This document shows positions 6,998 to 13,601 of a stretch of 14,984 bases of DNA, piece after piece. Origin of the DNA: JAZKFT01 sp043760535 (GTDB lineage Bacteria > Bacteroidota > Bacteroidia > Chitinophagales > Chitinophagaceae); contig JAYUOV010000127.1 of the NCBI GenBank assembly GCA_043760535.1, positions 1 through 14,984 on the forward strand, written 5' to 3'. A model generated the notes under the pieces. The model ran no database searches, was not told the DNA's origin, and worked only from the letters and a program-made list of their open reading frames with translations. How positions within the stretch are numbered: position 1 is the first letter of the stretch; each line of letters begins with the position of its first letter. A program made the translations under genes and the position numbers.

Positions 6998-7933
6998 ATG
7001 AGCGACAAAGACAAAATAAAATCAATAGACGATTTTGAAATAAACCTTACTGGAGAGGAGGTGGAAACGGCCGATACCAAAGAAAAACGGAGCTGGTTTA
7101 AACGAAAAAATAAAAATATACAGACTACTACTGCCGAAAAAAGGGATGCACCAGATGGCCTTTGGATAAAATGCCAGAGCTGTAAGTACACCTGTACCAT
7201 AATGGAACTGAAAGAAAACCTGTACACCTGCCCCAAATGCAATTATCACCATCGCATTGGCAGCGAAGAATATTTCGACATATTGTTCGATGATAATGAA
7301 TACACCGAGTTATTTACCAATATTAAATCGAAAGATTTTTTGGGATTTACGGACCTAAAGCCTTACGGAAAACGGTTAACCGAAACCTATGCCAAAACCG
7401 ACCTCAACGATTCTATTAGTGTGGCTGTGGGCAAAACAAATGGCCACAATTTTGTAATAGCCTGTATGGATTTTGAATTTATTGGTGGTAGCCTTGGCAG
7501 CGTAATGGGAGAAAAAATAGCAAGAGGCATAGATTATTCTATTGAACATCATATCCCTTTTATGATCATAAATAAAAGTGGCGGAGCCCGAATGATGGAA
7601 AGTGCTTTTAGCCTAATGCAACTAGCTAAAACAAGCGGAAAACTTAGCCAGCTAAGCGATGCAAAAATACCTTACATCAGCCTTTGTACCGATCCAACCT
7701 TTGGCGGCACCACCGCATCTTTTGCCATGCTTGGCGATATTATAATTGCTGAACCCGACGCCCTCATTGGTTTTGCCGGCCCACGGGTTATTAAAGAAAC
7801 CATTAAAAAAGATTTACCCAAAGGCTTTCAGCGAAGCGAATTTTTACTAGAACATGGCTTCCTAGATTTTATAGTACACCGAAAAGATTTAAAAGATAAA
7901 CTGGCTACGATGTTGGATTTGTTTAAGTCGTAG
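6998..7933 (+). CDS. accD: Acetyl-CoA carboxylase carboxyltransferase subunit beta
   Basis: With AccA it forms the cytoplasmic carboxyltransferase that moves CO2 from biotin on AccB to acetyl-CoA, giving malonyl-CoA, the committed step of fatty-acid synthesis. Counting from the ATG at 6998 (311 aa), an N-terminal C4 zinc ribbon is formed by C59, C62, C78 and C81. The crotonase-fold core carries GGSLGSVMGEKIARG (163-177), the oxyanion/CoA motif SGGARM (194-199), DPTFGGTTA (232-240), the AEPDALIGFAGPRVI block (251-265) and GFQRSEFLLEHGFLD (276-290), all typical of AccD. An in-frame ATG at 6965 would add 11 residues. I prefer 6998 because it follows an A-rich stretch and gives an acidic/charged N-terminus. 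Either way the protein has about 35 more charged residues before the SWFKR segment than compact AccD proteins. The gene is followed by smpB after 167 bases and is probably not strictly co-transcribed with it. Confidence 0.96.
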   Translation: MSDKDKIKSIDDFEINLTGEEVETADTKEKRSWFKRKNKNIQTTTAEKRDAPDGLWIKCQSCKYTCTIMELKENLYTCPKCNYHHRIGSEEYFDILFDDNEYTELFTNIKSKDFLGFTDLKPYGKRLTETYAKTDLNDSISVAVGKTNGHNFVIACMDFEFIGGSLGSVMGEKIARGIDYSIEHHIPFMIINKSGGARMMESAFSLMQLAKTSGKLSQLSDAKIPYISLCTDPTFGGTTASFAMLGDIIIAEPDALIGFAGPRVIKETIKKDLPKGFQRSEFLLEHGFLDFIVHRKDLKDKLATMLDLFKS

Positions 7934-8100
7934 TTTTTAAAATCTTAGCCAGGCAATTTTGTTAATATTTGGCCACATTGGCAATAGGTATAACTAATAC
8001 CATTACGGGGCTAAGTTCAACGATGTATCTTTATACCACTTTATGTAAGGGTTAAAAACTTTATACTAAATACTTTGTACTAAGAACTGTACTACCACCC

Positions 8101-8538
8101 ATGAGCATTAACAACAAAGCAGCATACCACGAATATTATATAGAGACCCAATATACGGCCGGGCTTGTGCTTACGGGTACGGAGGTAAAATCGCTGCGGG
8201 CTGGTAAGGCTAGCTTTAACGATGCCTATTGCCTGTTTGACAAAGGCGAACTTTATGTAAAAAGCCTGCACATTTCGGAGTACAAATTGGGTACTATTTA
8301 CAATCATTTACCTACACAAGAAAGAAAACTGCTATTAAACAGAAAGGAACTGAAAAAGTTAGAAGCTAAAACAAAAGAGAAAGGCTATACCATTATTCCG
8401 CTAAAAATTTATTTTAACGATAACGGCTGGGCTAAAATGGAAATAGGCCTTGGAAAAGGCAAACAAACCCACGACAAACGTAACACCATTAAAGAACGGG
8501 ATACTAAGAAAGAAATACAGCGTTATTTGAAAAGATAA
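8101..8538 (+). CDS. smpB: SsrA (tmRNA)-binding protein SmpB
   Basis: SmpB binds the tRNA-like end of tmRNA and carries it to ribosomes stalled on broken mRNAs, so that the nascent chain is tagged for proteolysis and the ribosome is freed. The 145-aa length is normal for the family (about 150). The conserved core is visible: NNKAAYHEYYIE (4-15), GLVLTGTEVKSLRAGKAS (21-38), the DAYC strand (41-44) and KGYTIIPLKIYF (94-105). The basic C-terminal tail HDKRNTIKERDTKKEIQRYL (124-143) folds as a helix in the mRNA channel to mimic mRNA. The ATG used gives the expected N-terminus; no in-frame alternative improves it. There is no Shine-Dalgarno sequence and no exact TAnnTTTG box upstream. The tmRNA gene (ssrA) is not visible in the window. 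Confidence 0.97.
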   Translation: MSINNKAAYHEYYIETQYTAGLVLTGTEVKSLRAGKASFNDAYCLFDKGELYVKSLHISEYKLGTIYNHLPTQERKLLLNRKELKKLEAKTKEKGYTIIPLKIYFNDNGWAKMEIGLGKGKQTHDKRNTIKERDTKKEIQRYLKR

Positions 8539-9319
8539 TGGATAATTAATAATGGGATAATTAACTGAAGCAGATGATACTATTAACAAAATATTTGAGC
8601 CTAATAATACTGCATGTATCAATTATTAAATATCAATTGCACATTATACATTGCCCAAACTGTTGGTGGTAACAGCGTTTTTAATTTCCTCAACTTAAGC
8701 CTAAACCACTCTTCTGCTATTACTGCCTTAGTAAATGCAGTGGCAGCAACTATTACCGGCAATGCCACTGTGCAACTTGTATTAATTTATCAGGCTTAAT
8801 ATGGCCAATAGCCAGCAGTTTTCTACTATGGTACCTTTTTTTCTGGCAAATATTTAAAACCTACACGGCCGGTACAATCACCATCTTTAAAAGCAAGTTA
8901 AAAGGCTAGCAAATGCACCTTTGTAGTTATTGCTTATTGGGCAGTAGGTACACTGCTAGAATATTTATTAAAGTGGTGCTGTTTTTTAAAACAGTAATAG
9001 TTTGAGCCAAGTAGCTAAACCTAGGTTGTATAATTAGTTCACATCGCACCTTGTTTTTAGCACTCAATTTTTTCTTAATAAAAATTTAAACCTGCGATTA
9101 GGATAAATTTTTAAGAAAATAAGAACAAAGCCCTGGCAATGCCGCAAAGGAACTGGCCGGTTTTAGCAGTGGCCTAGGTATGCTGTAAAAAAATTCAGTT
9201 TAGGTATCCCACAGCATTGTTCATTAGTAGTACTGGCGGCTACCTGGTAGGTATTACAATAAATATTTAGTAAAAAACTGTAGTATCTAATCGCTTACTT
9301 TACGGCTCGTTTTAACAAA
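8539..9319. other. Gene-poor AT-rich stretch between smpB and the LKR-like gene
   Basis: About 780 bases carry no gene I can support. Right after smpB the decamer GGATAATTAA is repeated at 8540-8549 and 8555-8564. A 61-codon plus-strand frame (8614-8799) begins in repeat-like AT-rich sequence and ends NATVQLVLIYQA. It has no recognised family or start signal. Downstream, short protein-like segments end in stops: TYTAGTITIFKSKLKG (near 8860-8910), PGNAAKELAGFSSGLGML (9132-9188) and FISSTGGYLVGITINI (about 9220-9270). They may be remains of a decayed gene or chance. No RNA gene or convincing promoter was identified. Confidence 0.5.
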
Positions 9320-10564
9320 ATGTTATTTTTATTTGGTAAAAAATCACCATTAAAATCAGCAAGCCCAGTGAAAATAATTGGATTAATAAGGGAAGGAAAA
9401 GAACCTAGTGATAACCGTGTGGCACTTACCCCAGCACAATGCCGCTGGCTGGAAAGTAATGTACCTGATGTACAGGTAAAAATACAAACATGTACCAACA
9501 GGTGCTTTACAGACGATGAATATAGACGGGCTGGCGTAGAAGTATGTGAGGATATGAGCAGCTGCGATATACTTTTAGGTATTAAAGAGGTGCCGGTTTC
9601 TATGCTAATAGCTGATAAAACATATTTATTTTTTAGCCATACAAAAAAACTACAACCACATAACCAAAAGCTGTTTAAAGCATTACTAGATAAAGGCATT
9701 ACACTGATAGACTACGAATGCCTAGAACACGAAGATGGCCAACGTATTATTGGGTTTGGCTTTTTTGCAGGAATTGTAGGTGCACACAATGGCATGATGG
9801 CTTATGGCAACCGAACCGGGTTGTTTACGCTGCCACGGGTATTTAATTGTAAAGATTATAGAGATTTAATTCACCATTATTTTGGCGTAAAACTGCCCAA
9901 TATTAAAATAGCGGTTACTGGTAGCGGCCGTGTGGCACATGGTGTGCTGGAAGTAATGAACCTGATGGGCGTAACCGAAGTGGAAGCCGATGAATACCTG
10001 GAACGAAATTTTAGCTACCCAGTATATGTACAACTAAAAGGTGGCGACCTATACACCCATAAGCAATTAAAAACCTACAAAAGGGAACATTTTCATAACA
10101 ACCCGCAGGAATACCGCAGCCGATTTTTACCATATACACACTGTACCGATGTATTAATGAATGGCGTGTATTGGGATACCGATGTACCAAGGCTTTTTGA
10201 AAAAACAGACATTAATGAATCGTTCAGCATAGAAACCATTGCAGATATTACCGACGATACCAATGGCTCCATACCCATAAACCTGGGCGACCAAACCATT
10301 GAAAATCCTGTGTATGGAGTTGATAAAATATTACTTAAAAAAACGGAACCCTACCAGCATCATTCTATTGATGTGATGGCCGTGGGGAACTTACCCAACG
10401 AATTGCCAAAAGATGCATCGAGTTATTTTGGTGAGCAACTGATAAAATATGTGCTGGATGATGTATTAAAAAATGGCAGCCTTATGATAACTAGGGCTAC
10501 CGTGGTAAAGGAAGGAAACCTTGGAGCAGCTTATGGCTATATGAAAGATTATGCTGCATTGTAA
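9320..10564 (+). CDS. Saccharopine dehydrogenase / lysine-ketoglutarate reductase-like NAD(P)-dependent oxidoreductase
   Basis: This 414-aa protein of the alanine dehydrogenase/PNT-like fold is closest in pattern to fungal Lys1 and to the LKR half of animal AASS. Those enzymes interconvert saccharopine with lysine plus 2-oxoglutarate using a nicotinamide cofactor. The N-terminal signature IREGKEPSDNRVALTP (23-38) is typical. LLGIKEVP carries K89 and FFSHTKK carries H107, aligning with the catalytic Lys and His of Lys1. Then come IIGFGFFAGIVGAHNG (143-158), a Rossmann glycine motif VTGSGRVAHG (199-208), and near the C-terminus SIDVMAVGNLPNELPKDASS, matching the 'D.LP..LP.EAS.YF' block. It is a stand-alone enzyme with no saccharopine reductase partner beside it. 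It could act in lysine degradation, or on another amino/keto acid pair. The exact substrate is not certain. It converges with the minus-strand TrmN6 frame, with only 9 bases between the stops and no visible terminator. Confidence 0.85.
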   Translation: MLFLFGKKSPLKSASPVKIIGLIREGKEPSDNRVALTPAQCRWLESNVPDVQVKIQTCTNRCFTDDEYRRAGVEVCEDMSSCDILLGIKEVPVSMLIADKTYLFFSHTKKLQPHNQKLFKALLDKGITLIDYECLEHEDGQRIIGFGFFAGIVGAHNGMMAYGNRTGLFTLPRVFNCKDYRDLIHHYFGVKLPNIKIAVTGSGRVAHGVLEVMNLMGVTEVEADEYLERNFSYPVYVQLKGGDLYTHKQLKTYKREHFHNNPQEYRSRFLPYTHCTDVLMNGVYWDTDVPRLFEKTDINESFSIETIADITDDTNGSIPINLGDQTIENPVYGVDKILLKKTEPYQHHSIDVMAVGNLPNELPKDASSYFGEQLIKYVLDDVLKNGSLMITRATVVKEGNLGAAYGYMKDYAAL

Positions 10565-10573
10565 TTGCAACCG

Positions 10574-11287
10574 TTACAAATACAAATAATAATCTTTTAG
10601 CAAAGCAGTAAATACTTCGGAATATTTTCCTTTCTCAGTTTCAATAATTATTTCCTGCTCTTGTATGTGGTTTTTCTGCAACCTAGTAAAAAGCAGCATT
10701 GATCTAAAATAAGGGTGCTTCGGTGTTTGTTTTACCCCTGTAATATTTGCAGGAAAAAGCGAAAAAGCGGCGGCAATTGCCAGGGCTTCATCGGTTCTGT
10801 ACCAGGGTAGCAGTACATAAAACTGGCCTTTGTTATTTAAAAGCCTGGCTACATTCTGAAATAAATCTTGAAGCGAAAGATGGCTGCTATGATGGGCAGC
10901 ATTTTTTTTTACATCACTGCTTTGTAATTGTTGTTTATAAAATGGCGGATTGCTAATAATGGCATCGTATAGATTAGCAGGCTTGAAATCGATAATGTTT
11001 TGGTGAATGATTTTTATAGCAGATGGCCATGGCGAACCAGCAACATTATCAGCGGCTTGAGTAGCGGCATCCGCATCTATTTCCACAGCATCCATTACAG
11101 CTAATGGGTTTTTCTGTGCATACATTACCGCCAGCAAACCCGTGCCTGCACCAATATCCAGCGCTTTGTGGCCATTGCTTAATAGGCTGGCCCAGGCACC
11201 AAACAAACAACTGTCTGTTGTTACCTTCATGGCACAATTATGCTGGTGTATGGTAAACTGTTTGAAACTGAAAAACGAATTGGGCAT
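10574..11287 (-). CDS. trmN6: tRNA1(Val) (adenine(37)-N6)-methyltransferase TrmN6
   Basis: TrmN6 (YfiC) transfers a methyl group from SAM to N6 of A37 beside the anticodon of tRNA1(Val). Starting at the ATG 11287-11285 the protein is 237 aa, close to the 245 aa of the E. coli enzyme, and starts MPNSFFSFKQFTIHQ as expected for the family. Visible motifs are the pre-motif MKVTTDSCLFGAW (20-32), SAM motif I ALDIGAGTGLLA (42-53), the acidic motif II VEIDADA (68-74), and the N6-adenine catalytic motif NPPFY (113-117) within ISNPPFYK. The ending is intact. The same frame is open upstream without a stop through a lipoprotein (to 11728), so this start is chosen from family length, not from the sequence limits. 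No Shine-Dalgarno sequence or clear internal promoter precedes it. The specific tRNA target is inferred from the family. Confidence 0.88.
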   Translation of the reverse strand: MPNSFFSFKQFTIHQHNCAMKVTTDSCLFGAWASLLSNGHKALDIGAGTGLLAVMYAQKNPLAVMDAVEIDADAATQAADNVAGSPWPSAIKIIHQNIIDFKPANLYDAIISNPPFYKQQLQSSDVKKNAAHHSSHLSLQDLFQNVARLLNNKGQFYVLLPWYRTDEALAIAAAFSLFPANITGVKQTPKHPYFRSMLLFTRLQKNHIQEQEIIIETEKGKYSEVFTALLKDYYLYL

Positions 11288-11728
11288 ATCAAATGGTGAT
11301 AAAACTATTTTTATCAAGTGTATTTTAATTTCTGTGGCACCCTCAAGCCTATTAGCTTTTACATCAATTAAAGACGAGGAAGTGATGGTGTACAAACCAT
11401 TTAGCTTTTTAAAAATACCCGTTTCCATAGGAAAATTAGTATATATCGTCATGGCAGTTACATTGCCCACCCAGTTGCCGGTTGCATTAGGAAAACCCAC
11501 TTTATTTGCGAACATTGCACCATCGGTGTTAAACTTAAATTGGTAAGGTGCAAATTCGGCACTTAGGTTGTTGCTGCCTTCGTAAAAACTATTTAGTAAC
11601 CAAATATCACTGGTTATCAGTTCCACCAGTAGGTCTTCTTTTTTCTTTTCTACTATTTTACCCGTACAGCCCCAAAACATGGGAATGATAAAAGCAAGAA
11701 TAATGAAAATGGCTGCTTTATTACGCAC
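10574..11728 (-). CDS. Lipocalin-like lipoprotein whose frame runs on, without a stop, into TrmN6
   Basis: The frame of 384 codons opens at a GTG (11728-11726), the only plausible start for the lipoprotein part. Residues 1-21 form a lipoprotein signal: basic RNK, hydrophobic core, then FWGC with C21 as the candidate acylated cysteine. Phe at -3 is unusual for a lipobox. Residues ~38-140 look like the small Bacteroidota lipocalin-like lipoproteins: SDIWLLNSFYEG, then PYQFKFNTDG, then GNWVGN, ending in EIKIHLIK. Such proteins normally stop there. Here no stop occurs, and after a seven-residue linker (IVLSPFD) the complete TrmN6 sequence starts at M148. A secreted lipoprotein fused to a cytoplasmic tRNA methyltransferase makes little sense. 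I infer either a lost stop/frameshift at the lipoprotein end (TGATAA is present one frame over) or independent translation of TrmN6 from the internal ATG. The lipoprotein's own function is unknown. Confidence 0.7.
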   Translation of the reverse strand: MRNKAAIFIILAFIIPMFWGCTGKIVEKKKEDLLVELITSDIWLLNSFYEGSNNLSAEFAPYQFKFNTDGAMFANKVGFPNATGNWVGNVTAMTIYTNFPMETGIFKKLNGLYTITSSSLIDVKANRLEGATEIKIHLIKIVLSPFDMPNSFFSFKQFTIHQHNCAMKVTTDSCLFGAWASLLSNGHKALDIGAGTGLLAVMYAQKNPLAVMDAVEIDADAATQAADNVAGSPWPSAIKIIHQNIIDFKPANLYDAIISNPPFYKQQLQSSDVKKNAAHHSSHLSLQDLFQNVARLLNNKGQFYVLLPWYRTDEALAIAAAFSLFPANITGVKQTPKHPYFRSMLLFTRLQKNHIQEQEIIIETEKGKYSEVFTALLKDYYLYL

Positions 11729-11999
11729 AAATTTAACTAATTAAAAAGAATGTTTTAGGGCATAAATTTATGGTTCTATTGCAAGCTTAGCTTTAGGCAT
11801 ACCCTATACTTTGCCTGAGGTAAAATTGTGAGTTGTTATTAGGTAAGTTAGTCATCCTTCATTTACTGTTTGCCGTCAATATCTAATCGAATTATTTAAC
11901 TATTTACAAATTACTTTACACCAGGTATTAACATTTTACCCCTTCTGTGGTATATATATTACGGTTTTATCTAAGGGTGCTATAAAAACAACTTGTACC

Positions 12000-13568
12000 A
12001 TGCTATTCGATAATTACCCAAATTTGACGATGAACGAAAACCAAAACAAACAATTTACCACTGTACAAAATGGCTTTAGCTGGCAACACGCAGCCGTTTT
12101 GCTGATGATTTTGTTTGCTGCCCTTTTTCCGTTTTACCAATATATTTTAGACATAGATGCCATTGGCTATATAACCGTGGCTAGGCATTACGCCGCCGGC
12201 GAATGGAAACATGCAGTAAACGGCTACTGGAGTCCACTAAATAGCTGGATAATGTTACCCCTTTTAAAAATGGGCTTTAACGATGTGCTTTGTTTTAAAA
12301 TAGCCAATGTTTTCTTTGGCATTGGTGTATTGTACCAAACAGATAAAATGCTGCACCGATTTGTGTTTACTGCAAAACTAACAACCTGGATACTGCTTAC
12401 TGTAATGGTAATGGTGCTATACTATGCCAGTGTACAGTTAGCCGCCGACCTGCTCTTTGTTTGGCTTTTTTTGTTATATGTAAATGTAATATTGAAAGAT
12501 GATTTGGATAAGAGTGTGCTTACCAATATTTATGCTGGGTTTATAGCAGCCATTGCCTTTTTTTCAAAAACGTATGGCGGCGTTTTCTTTATCATCCACT
12601 TTACTTTTATCCACTTTGTTTGGTTTCCATTTATTAAAAAAAAGGGTTGGCATTTGCTAAAATATATGGCCGGGCTGATGGCATTTTTACCACTAATATT
12701 ATTGTGGATGTTTGTGCTATGGAACAAATACCACATCATCACTTTTGGCTACAGTGGCAAATTAAACTGGAGTTGGGTTTTAAAAGCTGGACAGCCAGAT
12801 TACACCGCGTTCTTTTACCTACCTCCTTACGAGGCCGCTACCAGCCGATGGGTAGATCCGTTTTATTCTCAGGCAAAAACGTACACGCCGTTTCAATCTA
12901 AAGAAATGCTTTTTCGAGGCGTAAAAATGATAGGCTTTAACATAAAAAATAGTTTTATAGCAGTAATGTGGATTTCGTTTCTTTCCCCTGTTGTATTGGT
13001 TGGGCTTTTGGTAAAAAGAAACAGAAACAGCCTGATACATTCTGTGGTGGCTGTAATCGTTTTATTTCCATTGGTGTACCTGCTTATTTTTATAGAAGAA
13101 CGTTACTTGTGGCCAGTTTCCGTACTATTACTTATAGCATCCTGCTACTATTTACAGCAGGCATCGTTTACTAAAAAATGGATTTGGCATTTGTTATTTT
13201 TTTCTTTTATTATAGGCCCAATAATAAGGCTAATTAAGGCCACTAATAACGATAAAGAAGCACATGAATTAGCTACAGTTATCAGGCAAAATAATTTACA
13301 TGGCCCTATTACATCCATCGATACAGGTGAGTGGATGCACAAGGCTGCTTTTTTAACTAGCAATAAATTTTTAGGCATTGCCAATACACCAAAAAATTGG
13401 GAAGCCTTAGCAATAGAATGTAAAAATGGCGGCGTTAAAATGGTGTGCATCCAACTTGGTGGCAATGATAAAATCATCGAATTTTTGGCCTCCGATTTTT
13501 ACAAAAAATACAAAGCCCAATGTTTTGAAATAGCAGGAAGGAATATGTGGATTATCGATCTAAGGTAG
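12000..13568 (+). CDS. Multi-pass membrane protein, GT-C-like (PMT/ArnT-type) glycosyltransferase candidate
   Basis: A 522-aa integral membrane protein with about nine to eleven hydrophobic segments. Clear ones are near residues 30-50, 96-112, 128-146, 148-165, 176-210, 221-241, 318-337, 345-366, 369-385 and 394-412. The first extracytoplasmic loop carries D51-I-D53 followed by YITVARHYAAGEWKHAVNGY and WSPL. That is the layout of GT-C enzymes (PMT, ArnT, PglB-like), in which an acidic pair in the first loop binds metal and a polyprenyl-phosphate sugar donor. IEERYLWP (365-372) resembles the conserved segment before a late helix. The last ~100 residues form a soluble C-terminal domain. It probably acts in the inner membrane, transferring a sugar to an envelope lipid, glycan or protein; donor and acceptor are unknown. 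A second in-frame ATG at 12030 is an equally good start. It converges with the acylase gene, with 33 bases between. Confidence 0.65.
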   Translation: MLFDNYPNLTMNENQNKQFTTVQNGFSWQHAAVLLMILFAALFPFYQYILDIDAIGYITVARHYAAGEWKHAVNGYWSPLNSWIMLPLLKMGFNDVLCFKIANVFFGIGVLYQTDKMLHRFVFTAKLTTWILLTVMVMVLYYASVQLAADLLFVWLFLLYVNVILKDDLDKSVLTNIYAGFIAAIAFFSKTYGGVFFIIHFTFIHFVWFPFIKKKGWHLLKYMAGLMAFLPLILLWMFVLWNKYHIITFGYSGKLNWSWVLKAGQPDYTAFFYLPPYEAATSRWVDPFYSQAKTYTPFQSKEMLFRGVKMIGFNIKNSFIAVMWISFLSPVVLVGLLVKRNRNSLIHSVVAVIVLFPLVYLLIFIEERYLWPVSVLLLIASCYYLQQASFTKKWIWHLLFFSFIIGPIIRLIKATNNDKEAHELATVIRQNNLHGPITSIDTGEWMHKAAFLTSNKFLGIANTPKNWEALAIECKNGGVKMVCIQLGGNDKIIEFLASDFYKKYKAQCFEIAGRNMWIIDLR

Positions 13569-13601
13569 CAATAAGGGCATCTTTACATGCAGTATTGCAA
13601 A

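Noticed and set aside
7966..8100. ATACTTTG ahead of smpB as a promoter -7 box
   Set aside because: It misses the TAnnTTTG spacing by one base and has no -33 partner. I did not think it strong enough to annotate.
8614..8799. 61-codon frame after smpB as a real small gene
   Set aside because: It begins in AT-rich repeat-like sequence and has no ribosome-binding or promoter signal and no recognised family. It is mentioned only in the description of the stretch.
11728..11735. Perfect TAnnTTTG box (TAAATTTG, minus strand) at the lipoprotein start
   Set aside because: It overlaps the GTG start codon, so a transcript from it would begin inside the coding sequence. It is probably a chance match in AT-rich DNA.
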